Assembly (NCBI GenBank): GCA_026413225.1
Contig: CM048554.1
Location: 77,926,463-77,990,462 of the forward strand
DNA from: Otis tarda
Lineage: Eukaryota > Chordata > Aves > Otidiformes > Otididae
Reading direction: 5' to 3'
DNA: 64,000 nucleotides
The notes under the pieces were generated by a model. The model did no database searches. It worked only from the letters and a program-made list of their open reading frames with translations, and was not told the DNA's origin. Positions 23,320 through 35,720 of the stretch are shown one piece after another. Position numbers and translations under genes: made by a program. The stretch's first letter is position 1, and every line of letters starts with the position of its first letter.

Positions 23320-23910
23320 TGGGGCCGCGAAGCGTGCCCTGACGCACACCGCAAGCCCCGGGGGCACCCACGCGTGCTCTGGGGGCACCCAAGCCTGCAT
23401 GGGACGCTGCTGCCTCTACGGACCCTGAGGTCTCGCTCAATCCCTGGCAGCTTCGCCGAGGTGCTGGTGAGACAATGGAGGGCAGCCCAGCCCTGGCCAC
23501 AGCACAGGGAGAGGGACCTGCCAGGAGAAGAGCCAGCCACCGGGCTGGAGAAAGTGATGCTAAACCCACTGTGCTGCGCGAGCGGAGAGGTATTAGCTGG
23601 CAGGGCTAACGATGCCAAGAAAACATATTTCGGGGCAAAGCAAAGGGGCAAGTTAAGCATCTGCGAGTTCTCTCGGTGCGGGTCAGACAGTGACAGTAAA
23701 GCAGTTTATCCCCAAGAGCTTTCTCCTCGCTGGAGGTGTTGAGTTAACCGGTGCTGACCTCCCATTGACCCACCGGCAGCGTTTGGGAGCGCTGGGCGAC
23801 GGCGGCAGGCAGGAAGCCCTTCTCCCAAACAGCGCCCGGTCGAAATACCACCCCGAAAAGCCACAGCGGAGGTGACCCCAGAGTCAGCAACCCAGCCCCG
23901 TCTGGCATGG
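23320..23910. promoter_or_regulatory. Small GC/CpG-rich patch, possible secondary CpG island
   Basis: CpG is clearly commoner here than in the flanks (for example GCGCGAGCGG, GCGCTGGGCGACGGCGG and CGCCCGGTCG). A 21-base-period repeat of GGGGGCACCCA occurs at 23360 and 23381. A 252-codon plus-strand frame (22984-23742) runs through, with a minus-strand frame of 176 codons opposite. Neither shows a domain, and open frames are expected when stops are rare. It could be an orphan CpG island, an alternative promoter or simply a GC-rich segment. Confidence 0.4.
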
Positions 23911-24904
23911 AGGACGTCTCCCTTCACCCTCCTGGGGTTTCATCCATCTTCATTTGCTTTTTCTTGCTGCCATTTCCTCTGACTTTTCAAACTTGGGACA
24001 CTAGTAGCTATTATTCATTCTCTCGTTTCTTACCAGCCGCACAGCAAAGAGCTGCAGCTTTCTGTCAGTAAATACCACATCAGTGCTTATTTAGCCACTA
24101 TTTTAATCGCTGGTTTTTGTCTGCTCAGGTATCTCTTGAGCAAAAGCAGGTTTTACTGCGTTATTGCAGTTCAGATTTCTAAGAGAGAAACATCTCAACG
24201 CAATTATTAAACACCACTCTGGGTAGCCGCAAAATAACTTGCTGATGAAAACTCTGAATAGGAATGAAAATATAACTGAGGTATGAAGAAAGTAACCATC
24301 CAAACCATTTGAGGTTAAGCAAGTATGAACAAACATCTTCACTGTGCACCCTTTTTGTCTATAAAAAGGGTGAAGAGGTGAAGCAGCAGGATTTACCCCT
24401 TCCACCATGAACAATGGTGTAAACACCAGAGGCTCTCCAATTTCCAGCTATAACAAATCATTTAGCTCTGGGTAATTCCAATAATTTTAGTCAGCAAATT
24501 GCAAAACTGCGTAACTTGTACTCAGTTGACATCAATTTGAGTAGTCTTGTTCCCACATCTGGTTAAGAGGAGACTGATAATAATATATTTTCATTTTGAG
24601 TGAGGAGAGGGACAGCTAGCCCTTCTCCTCCTCTCCACTTCTAGGTGGTTCAGGAGGGATGGGGAAGAAAAGGAGGTGTTGAGGGGGAGAGAATTGGGAG
24701 AGAGATGGAAAAGCGAGCAGGAGTCCTGGTAGCAGATCTGGGCATGGGATCATGTTCTTTGCTCTAAGAACAGACCCCAAAACTCTCATACCTGAACCCT
24801 CCTTCCCAAATGTGAGAAGGCAGGCTGTCCAGCTTGCGTTAGTGGACGACAACGGTGGGGAAGGCATACAAACGTGCAGCTGGTGACAGGAATTTCTCAG
24901 CTCA

Positions 24905-25056
24905 ACAGAAAAGACAGAGAGAGTCAGAGATTTTGCATAAGAGGAAGAGATCGAATGACTTCCCCAGGGTATCACTGAAAGCAGGCAGCAGGGACAGGAG
25001 CTGAACCCACGTGTCCTGAACCACAGCCCTTCGTCTCAATCACAAGACCCTCCTTC
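24905..25056 (-). repeat. MIR-like tRNA-derived SINE, reverse strand
   Basis: On the minus strand the order is GGTCTTGTGATTGAGACGAA (A-box head), CAGGACACGTGGGTTCAGCT (B-box region), CCTGTCCCTGCTGCCTGC, CCTGGGGAAGTCATTCGATC and CTTATGCAAAATCTCTG. This follows the MIR family from head through the GGGCAAGTCAC-type core to the TGTAAAATG region. The CTCAGTTTCC part is diverged. The copy is old and oriented opposite to the pair at 20.5-20.8 kb. Confidence 0.75.
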
Positions 25057-25059
25057 CTC

Positions 25060-26835
25060 TTGTATGTTTTGCGCTACCTAGGGTAATCAAGAAAAAGACT
25101 GCCTTGCCCTCCTAAATCAGGAATTGAATCCTAAACCTATAAATCACCTCGAAAATTTGGATGTCTTGATGGAAAGGGTTCCAAAGAAATGACAAATCTC
25201 GCTCTTGCTCTGGAAGGAGGGTGTCATTTCCTATGCTGGTCACCCGTGTTGAATCAAGATCAATTTAGACGGCAATAGGTTAGAAAATTTTCCTAGAAAA
25301 GATGCAAAAGGGCACGCCTACGCCATGCAGCGTGCTCTGCTGCAAAGCCCACAGAGCCAGCTCCAAGCCTGCTGACTGTGGCAGCGCGTAGTGTCGTGAG
25401 GCGCATCGCTGTGTCAAGAGAGTGAGGCAGACAAGTTAGCAGCTAAGTTAACAAACCTTACAGCTCAGAAAGGCACACAAATATAAGTCCAGGGACATAC
25501 TTACACTGTTTATAAGGCTACCTCAATCACTGCTCACACTCTTGAAGGCCACTGAACCTTGTTCCATTACGCAAGGCAAGCGTGATCTTTCTTGCTTTCT
25601 GGCTTTGCCAAGGTTGGGAAAGGATATGGTTGTGCTGCATAAATATGCCGTGGGGTAAACAGTGAGGAGCTGTTTCTTGAGCCTTTTCAGATGAAGATTT
25701 TCACAGAAGAAGAAAAGTGATCTGCGTAGATTTGGGCCAGGAGTTCTTTAGTCTGAGAGGGGCTTTTCCGTCACAGTGGTGAGGCAAAAATTCCTAGCCT
25801 TGCTAAGACAGGCCTTGTTCATTAGTAAAATGATTTTTTAATGAAGTTGCCTCTCCCATCAGGAGACTGAGCTAAGTGACCAGGAGACCTCCTCTAGACT
25901 CATCTTTTATAGGAAATCTTCTAAGATATTTCTAACAAATACCACAGTGGTCTAGATATTCGGATACTTCCAGAGGATGAAATAGTACAGCATTATGCAT
26001 ACATTTTTCAGAGTAGACCATACATAATAAAACAAAGCAGAATTTTCCACCTTTGGAGAAAATGCTACCTGACTGAGTTGTATACATGCACATGCATGCC
26101 CATGAACACACACTATTTTCAGTATCAAGACCATCTTCAAGCAATTTCTCACTCCCAAAATGCATTTATTTTATGTAAAACAGATGCATGTCTTTGGGGT
26201 AGGCTTTGTCTTTTAGTCTTATATTGTGAACATCCCTTTTAATTAAAAAGGGAAACACAAATTTCCTCGTCTCGTTCCAAGCCTGAAGCCTACTAGCATA
26301 AGCAGCCATCTGCAGATTCAGCTGGGACCCCTTGCAACATGCCACAATAAGTCTGCTGGTTCATGAATTCAGGATCTTTGGACAGGTATAAATCAAACCA
26401 GCCCCCCTGAGCTCTGCCCGTGTACACTCGCCATAAAGAAGCTGAAGTAGTAGTGATGTATCCGGCCCAAGTTCCTTAAGTCAGTCCTGAAACTCCGTCA
26501 CAGATTGCTACATTAGTACTATTTAATACCTGCACAGCTGATGAGAATGCCGCCCTTGGTGGCACCACCTTTTGAAGTCACTGCTATGTGCTGTGCCTCA
26601 TGGGATGAAGAACAACTAAATGAGAAAAGTGCAACTGTTAAAAATGGAGATTACCAGACTGCACTAGAAATGTGGGGGGTGGAAACACTGAATGATCCTT
26701 AATGCAAAATAATTCAGACCCATCTTTCTAATTATATATATCTTTTAAAGTCTTCCCTTTTCTTCCCGTACCCAACTGAGGGTGGAAGCAAGCATTTCCT
26801 TTCCCGACGATGGAAGTGATACCAAGTATTATGTT
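25060..26835. other. Unique non-coding DNA, no gene seen
   Basis: No repeats or exons recognised; small ATATAT and GT-type simple stretches only. Confidence 0.45.
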
Positions 26836-26839
26836 AGTA

Positions 26840-27110
26840 TTAAGCGAACCTCCTCCCATCCATTTCTGTCGAGTTAATGTTGTCTGATGCGATTCATAAA
26901 AGCGGGCTCCTCAGTTCCAAGGAACGAAAGCCTTGCAAGTTTAGAGACACAATTGCCTCGGGCTCCTCCTATTGTTGACCAGATAGAGTATCTTTCAAAT
27001 GGACTCAAAGAAACACATTTTCACACCTGTCAGGTCTAGATTAATATCCCTGCTAATTGCACTTTAAGAATGGCCAATTAGTTCTAGTTATAGAAGCTTT
27101 GATAGCGTAA
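26840..27110. promoter_or_regulatory. Candidate conserved regulatory block
   Basis: Unique sequence with GAGTTAATGTTGTCTGATGC near 26871, CTCCTATTGTTGACC near 26966, AGATTAATATCCCTGCTAATTG near 27039 and GGCCAATTAGTTC near 27073. It mixes ATTA cores with SOX-like ATTGTT. No coding frame or repeat similarity. Confidence 0.35.
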
Positions 27111-27614
27111 GGGGGAGAAGCAGCCTGTTACCACCATCAGGACTTACTGTTTCCCAGAACAGATTTGCGTCCCAAACTGCGCGTGCCTCAGTGGCTGGAC
27201 TGGAAGCCCTTGCTGCACGCCACTGCAATGATGCCTGTATCCCAGCCCTTAATGGCGATGGAGACAGCAGAGGTGACCATGATCCTAAAAGGAAAATAAA
27301 CTAGGACTACGCTGAGATTACAAAGCCTAATACCCATTTTCAAGCCAGAAGCAGTTTGCTGAAATTTCCTAATTATCCCAATTTATTTTCTGTCTAAGGT
27401 AAGATCTCCTTTTTGCTCTAAAGGCATGGCACTTCATTTGTAATAAAAATCTTGCTCCTACAAGGGAAAAAAAATGTCCAATAATGTTGCTGAATTTGCA
27501 AAAGGGGGATAAGTAAAGTTCTGTCCTTGAAAGCAGCAGCCTGAAGAGTGACAGCTGCAGTGCCAACACCGCCGGTTGGAGGCTTGAAAACAAGTCAGGG
27601 ACCAAGGGTTAGTC

Positions 27615-27860
27615 CAGCCATCAGAACGTGACAGGAAGGCTAGTTAATAAACACCAGCTAACCCCCTCAATTACAGCAATAAATTGTTCAATTGGTTAAA
27701 TGTCCACAGGTTCTGCCCCAAACACCGCTGTGAACTGTTTAATTAGCAAACTCTTGCATCACTGGACAAACAGATCCTTGGCGAGAGCCAGGGGTGCTGG
27801 CGCCCCGCGCTGCTCGCCTTCGCAGGGCTTGCCTTCACGCCGCGCAACCCGCAACATCTT
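27615..27860. promoter_or_regulatory. Candidate regulatory block with adjoining CpG cluster
   Basis: GTTAATAAACACC near 27643, CTCAATTACAGC near 27666, AAATTGTTCAATTGG near 27681 (two ATTG-type cores facing each other) and GTTTAATTAGCAAAC near 27737 form one of the densest sets of homeodomain, SOX and forkhead-like cores in the window. At 27778-27852 follows a short CpG-rich stretch (GGCGCCCCGCGCTGCTCGCC). No recognised repeat; a 136-codon open frame overlaps but is domain-less. Confidence 0.4.
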
Positions 27861-29190
27861 AACAGCTCCACAGATTATTCATTCATCGCTGCCTATTTTT
27901 CAAAATAGAATTAAGACTGTAGGGGCCAAATACGGCTCAATCACCATTCTTTCCCCATCAGTTTTCTCTATTTCGATAAGGCGCCCCACAAATTACAGCT
28001 TCTCACCTGCCCAGAGATTAGATAGCCGTGCACACGATATGGAGTTATGCAGCACAAGAGATACCGAGACCTGGAAACTGCATGCACTACAAAACAGATC
28101 TGCAGACTAAAAGCCAGCAGGGCTATTTCTTGAAAATATTTAACACGTTAAATTTGGGATTATCTCACTAAGAGCTAAAAACATTTGAAGCCTTGTAAAA
28201 CGACTTATCATCCCGATCACTGCTGGCTACGAAGGGTATTTTAGAGTGTACCCATGAGGCATATGCCACTGTAACATTAAAAAATTCTGATACAAAAAAA
28301 GGTTTTGGTAAAAGCTACTTTACAAAAAAAAAAAAATTATTTCAGGTGAACACAGCAACAAGTTTAAGTTGGTCACCGAGGATCAATTCAGAGTTAAAGA
28401 CTCACGTCAGTTGCCTTCATTGGACCTTTGATCACTTTGATGAACCACTGATTCTATATACTCCCTTACTAAACAAAAACGACACACTGATGTGGAGGAA
28501 AAAATGTGGGTTTAAAAATTTTTTTTAATATTAATTAGATCCATTTACCAGGAATTTCATGTCTGAAAAACAACCAGTCAAAGTAGATAAGTACTATTTG
28601 TTATGTTTACACAATGAGAAGAAATTGCATTTTTCCCTGCTGAAGTCTTCTCAATGAACTAAAACAGAGGTAAACTTATCACAGTTGGGAGTAAAACACA
28701 TAGAGTGTTTGCCTGTGGCAAGCTATCAGTCATTGCTCCCTTTCTCTCTAGCAAAAGTATTTATTTGGAAAAGGGCTTTAGGCAGAAATGTTCATTTAGA
28801 ACCAAATTTTGTTATAACATTGAGGAAATCTACCATTTTGCACTTCTGCCTGAGAGGTCGAGCCTGGATCCCCAAAGGATGTCTGAAGGACAGACAGGCA
28901 GTTCAGTTTATTGGGGAGGGAGGGGGTTGAACCATGTCCCATCCTCCACTTGGCAAAAATGCACAAATCATACCATCGAACTGAACTGGGGATGCTTCTG
29001 GCTGAGCTTCCCGGCTCCTGGGAGTCCCCTCTCTCCTGAGCACTGTCTTCTCCCAGTGAGCCACTCGGAGAGTCCAGCACCTAACTCAACCTTGAAGACC
29101 TACCACAAGGGTCCAACCTGTAGGTTGAGTGGTGTGTTACTGCCTCACATTTAAGGACATAAATGGTCTTACTTGATTTAGCACACACAT
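27861..29190. other. Unique non-coding DNA, no gene seen
   Basis: Short overlapping open frames only, with an A run at about 28324-28337 and an AT-rich run near 28515. No repeat body recognised. Confidence 0.4.
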
Positions 29191-29201
29191 CTTGCAGAGC
29201 T

Positions 29202-29262
29202 AGGCAAAGCACATGCTTAAATTTGGATCCACAAGATGACTTCTCTTGACTTCAGTGGTCAC
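29202..29262 (+). repeat. Fragment of a palindromic MITE-like element
   Basis: GGCAAAGCACATGCTTAAAT followed by TTGACTTCAGTGG resembles the left arm and centre (GCAAAGCACATGCTTAA ... GACTTCAATGG) of the short palindromic amniote elements. It shares GCAAA and CATGCTTAA with the left arm of the 33.2 kb copy. The outer end and right arm are not recognisable. Confidence 0.45.
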
Positions 29263-29499
29263 TGGGTCAATCTTGTATGGAGTAATTCTTTAATCTTTAT
29301 GATGCCAGATCCAGCAGAGAAAAAAATGCTGCAAAGAGACGCTTCACTGCTAACAAATTACGTTACCTCACGTTTGTATGTGGTGCTTAATGTTAAAGAA
29401 AATAGTTCTGTTAAATCAGGACCATTAGAAGCTGTGTACTCACTTAAATAGTTTGCTGGGTTTTAGTACTGGTGCCTCAGGAGCGGACAGTTTAGAACT

Positions 29500-32400
29500 A
29501 CTTTCTTTTTCTTTTTCTTTTTTTTTTTTTCACAGTTTTTTAAGTGCTAAGCAAATTAACATCTCTGACAAGTCTCGGGGTCTCAGGACAGGCTTTCAGT
29601 TGACATCGATTAGCATGGCCCCACTGAATTAAATAGACTGAAGCAATTCAGGCCATTAAGAATCCACGGGGCAGGGTGGGGAGAAACTGCAAATTAGGAA
29701 AAGAATAGAGAACACAATACCGGCACTGATGTCCTGGCACACAGGCTTTTATTCTGGAGATAGTTTACAAGCAGTTCATAACCTTTGGACTCCAGACAGT
29801 CTGTGGAACCAACTGAGGAGGTTCAAGATTTGGTTTGAACTTTCCATCCAGCCCCGGCACTGTCAATATTTGGAAGGTGCACTGGAACTCATAAAGTACT
29901 TCAGAAAATGGATGTTAGTGAAACAACAACAACAACAAAAAAAACCCCGAAACTTGCATTCATAAAGTCATTTTAGACTTTATTACTTTAATCCAAAAAG
30001 CTATTAAGGAAATAAATATTTGTAACTTTGCTATGCTTAAAAGAGGACTTTCCCAGCAAAACAGCTAATGCATTTCTGTTTAACAAATACAGAGTCCAAA
30101 ACCAGTCTCTCATTCCAGATTCCTAATTTCAGACTCACTTCGAAAATTTCAATTTATAATCTTAAACTTTCTGCAGTTAACAGAATAATTAATACAAATG
30201 GTCCAAGTGTGATTTTTCTGCCTAAGAAAAAAGTGACTGGAGAATTCACAAAGCAAAATCGTCTGTGTTTCAGGCCTGTTAATATTTCATTAATCTGTTT
30301 AAAATATCTTCACTTCTATTTCATTCTCCATTAGAATATCATATCAAACCATACTCATGCATGAACAAGTCTGTCAAGAAAAAAATGATTTTAACAAAAT
30401 AACTTCAGGCTACAAATTAAGGTTTTGCTCTTTGATAGTCATTCTAAAAGACTAAATAAGAAAAGATTTACAGCTATGTATTTTATTTCTGTGAATGAAA
30501 GATTATTAAAATAATCATTATGCACTCTAGAGGTTTTCACGACATGTTAACTAGAAAGTGACATTTACCATTAACTTATTTGACAGAGCCTTTGTGCAAC
30601 TGAAGTCAAATGAAGTATATTGTTAATAAAAGAGAAAGAGCTATCTTGTAATTCTCTCATCATTTTGTTCCTCACATGTTTAATGCTCTAAGTCACAGGG
30701 AACTTCATTGAATTAAATGTACTTACACCAGCGCAAGGATAACCTAAAGAGGGAGTTGAACGCCCAACAATGTTTTAACAAAGAATTTTTATCTGGTCAA
30801 TAAAAATACCTTAAATGCATCAAATTCTCAGCTTCTGTCCTAAACAGAAGCTTCTATTGTGAGCAGTAGATGCTATACAGTTATAAATCCATTACATTAT
30901 TCAAAGCTAACAATCACACTTGTCTGTAGAGGTAGGTCACTTAATTCATCAAGGCAGGAAAAGTTAGTCTGAAGAAATAATCACAAAGAGACAATTTCTG
31001 AAGCACTTAATGTATCTCCTACTAGCCACGATCAAAAAACTGAAACACCAACTTACTCTGCCCATAACTGTGAAAGAAAAACAAAATACACTGGTTTTAC
31101 TCTGGATGTGCTTTTGAGCCTTCCATGCTGAGTTCTGGGTATTTACCTGTAGGAATGGATAATTTGCTCATGCTGAACAAAAGCCTACTTTTCTTATTTC
31201 CAATACATACAGGGGATTTGTGTTTGACATTAAAAAAAAAAAAAAAGATTATTACGACTCATCCAGAACCAGCATTTTTCCAACAGTTCAAGAACTGTTT
31301 AGATTAAAGATACTAACTCAACCCATTTATAAGCCAAGATGATTAATCAAGCTGACCATGCAATGCTATCACTGCAAGAACTGTGCTTAGGTGAGAGGTC
31401 TCTCCCATATATAAAATACAAATTTTTGCCTTGGTGAAAGTTCAGAAAACAAGATTATTATCCCATACACCTTATGACATGCCATTCCACAAAGTTTTCA
31501 AAACCCCCAGCACATAAGCAAGATCCACAGAGTTTTGACTCACCTGATCTATTAGGTTTTTGCTTTGCACAGAAAACTCAAAGTTTCAGCGCTATCTTGC
31601 CCCTTCATTCACCGTACAGAGTATCTCCACACAGTAACCTTCTACATAAAGCATGATCTTGCCTCTTTCTCTCCCCTTTCTCAAAGCGTGAAAGCAAAGT
31701 TACGCCAACTATCCGGAGAAGCTTTATACTGCATCAAGCACCTGTTCAGACAACAGTCAGTTAAAAAAGCAAAGTAACAGCTGAGTTGAGGTCAGCCGCC
31801 CTACGATCTTCAGGACATGTTCAGAGACCCCGCTACCCTCATCCCTCCCGTCTTTATTTGAAAATAGCAGCTCTAGTAACGTGATGCCTTCCTTCCCTTC
31901 CCTGTTTGAGCAGGCAGTGAAAGCCCTCCTGCGGTCTTCTACTCTTAAGAAGAAAGCGTTAGTCTCCAACCTGCACTACGCCTGTCTGCAGAAATAAGAC
32001 AACTCATCCCACACTGATAGCATTTGTTTAAGGAGCACAGGTTCAACAGAGCCGGTTAACCATTAGCCAGCAGCCGTACAGATCATATTACGCTCACTAT
32101 GCATACTTGTTAACATATCCTTAAATAAAATTTAGTTTAGGATGAGCACTTGGGTCAGTTCGTCTTCTCTAAGCATCGCCGAAGGGTAACACCAGCTGTT
32201 GCAACACAGAACATCATGAGGCACCCCAAGCCAGCTGTGGGCACAAGCTCCGGGTTTGTAGAAATGATGACTGTCAAGTACTTCACTTACACAACCCAAA
32301 GGTGCATTACCAGTACCAAAAACTGCTCAGAAGCAATTCACCGGCACTAAAAAGACGTGCTAGAGGTTTGCAGACTTAACAAATGTCCCTAAAACCAGTG

Positions 32401-33190
32401 CAAAAGAGGCTTCATTCCCATGCATTCATCCATAAGCAACCCAACTCCAGAGTCTAAAAACAGCAGCTGTCTTCCTGAAAACCAGTGCAAAGTTACCACG
32501 CTTCTTCAAATCTTTTTTTCTAGAGTCTCACAAGTTACTCAAGCTGGTCAAAAAACTAGAGTGCTGCTATTATTTTGTATTAACCTAACTCTTGACAAAA
32601 ACTTTAGCTGTAATGATACTCCGTCACGTCACATAAATTATTTTGCCAAACCCAAAGCATAAGATTTATTATTATGGACTTTTATTTTAAAACCATCTAG
32701 AAGTCACAAGCAAGAGCACCGTGCCAGACATCACATAAACACACAGACAAAAAACCTCACCACCTCAGAGAATTTGCAATCAGATAGAGAAGGGAGACCC
32801 AACATGAAGTAAGTGGCATTACCTTCACTTCACAGGACAAATGAAGTATGCATTGAGGCTGAGAAAGACTAAGCCCCTTCTCCGGCAACTTTAGACGTAG
32901 CACGGTCGCTATAACATTGTAGGGCTTTTTATGCACACCAGGGCTCACCAGCGCCAGGACTGAAGCACGAGGGATTGTCAGTCTCCAGCAATTTCGTCTG
33001 AAACAGACGTAGGAACTGAACGCCCATCTCTCCGATGTCCTACCCACGATTTTAACAACCCCAGCTTCACCCCATTTTTACACCTATGCATCCTTCTTCT
33101 TCTTGTGACAGTTGGTGCTACCCTGTTCCTGGTTTATATTAATTCAAGATCCAAATCTAGTGCCTAGCTTTCCAATCTTTGTGGCACAAA
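29500..33190. other. AT-rich non-coding DNA
   Basis: No gene recognised. Simple sequence: T/C run 29503-29531, CAACAACAACAAC near 29923, A run 31230-31246. A short perfect hairpin (AGCTTCTGT / ACAGAAGCT, 5-base loop) lies at about 30829-30853. The stretch 32810-32890 (CATTACCTTCACTTCACAGG, then GAGGCTGAGAAAGACTAAGC) is faintly like an antisense MIR 3' half but is not called. Confidence 0.4.
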
Positions 33191-33212
33191 CAAGATTAAT
33201 TTTTAATTTTAA

Positions 33213-33366
33213 GGCCCTGATTCAGCAAAACATTCAACTACATGCTTAATTCTATCCCTATTCAGTAAAGTACTTAAGTATTTGCTTAATTCTCATTTAC
33301 TCCGCTGAGACTTGAACATGTGCTTAAAGATAAGCCTCTTCTTAAGTACTTTGCTGAACTAGGGCC
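33213..33366. repeat. Palindromic MITE with terminal inverted repeats and TAA flanks
   Basis: The left end GGCCCTGATTCAGCAAAAC and, read inverted, the right end GGCCCTAGTTCAGCAAAGTA match over about 17 positions. Inside, CATGCTTAATT on the left faces an inverted AAGCACATGTTC-type right arm, so most of the 154 bases is an imperfect palindrome. TAA lies directly outside both ends. Terminal inverted repeats with 3-bp TAA or TTA target duplications are typical of PIF/Harbinger non-autonomous elements; the superfamily is inference. It has no coding capacity and would depend on a transposase elsewhere. Divergence between arms shows it is old and immobile. Confidence 0.75.
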
Positions 33367-33711
33367 TAAACTGTGACCTAGGAGCCAGGAAGAAAAGAAA
33401 AAAATAGATCAATAATGTCCTGTGTTATTTCCTCACAAATATTAGGCTGCTGAAAAAAAAAAAAGATTAAGAAAAAAATAAAAATAAAAATCACTTTGAT
33501 TCAAAGAGTACATAAAGTTAATACAGTTGTTTTATGGGAAGAGACAAACTTTACAAAATCCTATTAAGAAATCTCTTTTTAAATTCCTTCTTTTGGCCGA
33601 TTTATGTCTACAAACATGCACTATAACAGTCTGGTGAGCCAACCACTCACTCTCAGTTACAAGGTGGGAATCTTAAAGTTTTTCAAGCTAAGTACTTGGT
33701 ACTTGATAAAG

Positions 33712-33748
33712 TAAAATTTAGAGCAGATAAAATAAAATTTAGAGCAGA
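33712..33748 (+). repeat. 21-base tandem duplication
   Basis: TAAAATTTAGAGCAGA occurs at 33712 and again at 33733, a period of 21. It is a recent-looking slippage or tandem duplication in AT-rich DNA. Confidence 0.85.
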
Positions 33749-34737
33749 ATCCAATTTAATAAGTACAGTGGAATAGAATTAACTTTTCTATTATCTTAAT
33801 ACAAAAATAATGGGAGAAATTAGGAAGATGCCAGGGAAGGCACTCCATGGTAAAAGCAAAAAAAAATATAGACTCTGGTACGCCACTGAGAAGAAACTGC
33901 TAGAGCTGAGTTACAATCAACAGAGATCATGCAGACTCTGCGTAATACATTAACTTGCAAAAAAGTCTCATCATAGGTGGATCCTTGGGTCAGCATGGAA
34001 ATAATACAAGGCCAGGATCAAAGAAGCCCTTGGCAGGTAGGGGGAAATGTGTCTTCACATCTAAGATTAGGCTCAGATAGCAGAGGAAACAAAATAGTAC
34101 CTTCTTTCTAAAAAGACAAATGTATTTGCCAGTGGCTTATTTTCTTATGCATTCGCCTGTCCTACCCTTATGACCCTGAATCATTCCATAAAGCATGGTT
34201 CTCCAGTGGAAACATCCTAAACTGACCAAACATGCCCTTTTTGCTGCAGGTTCAGTCTTCAAACTAAAGCTACTTTGCCTGTTTCAAGGCTATCAGCATC
34301 AATTCAACTGTCATGGCCAGAAAATACCGGGAACCTACAAGTCAGGAAAAATATCTGCAGATGAAACTTACATTCTATTTCTTACACCAGTGCATCTCTG
34401 GCATTTCACTGGCAAAAAATCTGGTCAAGCCCAAGTACTACAATTGGAGACGTACTGCTAAACTGTAGAAAGATGCTTTCACAGTATGTGTTGCCCACGC
34501 AACTGGAACTGGATGCCCCACGTGCCTCCTGCTCTCAGCGAAACTGGCCCGTTAGCATTTTGCCAGGAGAAGGGTCCTTTTCACAAATAAAGACCAAACG
34601 CTTCCATGTCACTGGCAGGTCTTCTGTTGGCAAGTCATTCCTGTCAGCTGCTGCTGCTGTTCCTTCAGGAACTGCTGTTCCTCTGTAGCTGGGGTCACAG
34701 TTTTCATCTACCTTTTGATTTCTAGCAAACAGGAATG

Positions 34738-34866
34738 CTATTTAATCTCTGCAGTTCCTAACTTACACATATGCTTAACTTCATGCACTGTGAATGGTTC
34801 CACTGAAGCCTGAATTACAGGACATAAAGCTAAAACATATGCTGCAGCGCCTGCAGGATTGGGGCC
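34738..34866. repeat. Second palindromic MITE copy, diverged
   Basis: CTTACACATATGCTTAACTT in the left half faces, inverted, GCAGCATATGTTTTAGCTTT in the right half, around a centre reading GGTTCCACTGAAG. The right end inverted is GGCCCCAATCCTGCAGG, related to the GGCCCTGATTCAGCAAA end of the 33.2 kb copy, and TAA follows it. The left terminus is eroded. Similar architecture suggests the same or a sister family. Confidence 0.6.
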
Positions 34867-34869
34867 TAA

Positions 34870-35500
34870 AAACCTGAGCATTTACTAGCTATTACCCTTT
34901 TGATGGATCCATCCCACTATAACGATGGATAAAAGTTTTTATAAAAAAAAAAAGCTTTGAAGATGAGAGATACTCCATAAGTACATGTGTGGGGCAGGGG
35001 AAGTGGAAGGGGCTTGAGACACAGATTGCATTGGCCATCCTGATGATTGCCATAGAAACCCACATCATTATTAGCAGCTGTAGGATTAAGAAGCCTACAT
35101 GGTTGAGGAGGTTCCTCATATTTTGGAGGAGCACAGCCAGATAGCCGAGGGTGTAGTTCCTCAGCTCCCACCTCAGTTCGGTCCTCAAAAGGAAGATGCC
35201 CCACGCGGACACACCGTCCCTCAGAAGGCTCTGCAGCACTAATACCCACGCTCACCATCGGTGTGCACAGCCACTCCTGTCAACATGGCCTTTGTCTCTC
35301 TCCTGCCCATGCAGCAGTGGTCACGGCCAACTGCTAAGAGAGGAAAGCAAAGGGATGAAAAATGTTTAATCTGTATTCCCGTTGTCAGAAGGGTAGGAAA
35401 GGTCACCCGGCGCTTCTCTTCAATCACACAGGTACCTGCCGTCCCCTCCTGAGCTGCCGGGGATGTGGATGTATAAAATATTTTCTAATAAAAAGAAACT
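34870..35500. other. Unique non-coding DNA with two overlapping domain-less frames
   Basis: Two minus-strand frames (34892-35239, 115 codons; 34917-35258, 113 codons) overlap out of phase. Neither has a recognisable domain, so at most one could be real and probably neither is. No repeat found. Confidence 0.4.
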
Positions 35501-35509
35501 GGATCACTT

Positions 35510-35720
35510 GCCTGAGGGAGCTGTAACGTTTATTCTGACGACAATGAAAGATGGCTTTGATCATCACAGCGGCCATACGTCTCTGATTGCAGACGACAAG
35601 CCCACCTCAACACAGTTACAACGCATGTACCCGCCTCCTTCCTCCTGCCAGGCTGGATGTCAGGCTAATCAGTTTGATCTGACAGATTTTAATTAAATTA
35701 ATTAAGACCTTTCTGAATGG
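35510..35720. promoter_or_regulatory. Candidate conserved regulatory block
   Basis: Contains GACGACAATGAAAG near 35537, GGCTTTGATCATC near 35553 (TCF/LEF-like CTTTGATC), TCAGGCTAATCAG near 35660, GATCTGACAG near 35676 (TALE-type TGACAG) and TTTTAATTAAATTAATTAAG at 35687-35706, a run of overlapping TAATTA cores. A 77-codon open frame overlaps but has no domain. One of the better enhancer candidates by motif density. Confidence 0.4.

Noticed and set aside
31727..31745. TACTGCATCAAGCACCTG, resembling a known microRNA start
   Set aside because: Similarity stops after about 10 bases and no complementary arm is nearby.
32810..32890. Faint antisense MIR 3'-half similarity
   Set aside because: Only the CTTCACAGG and GAGGCTGAGAAAGACTAAG parts are suggestive, and the rest does not follow the family.
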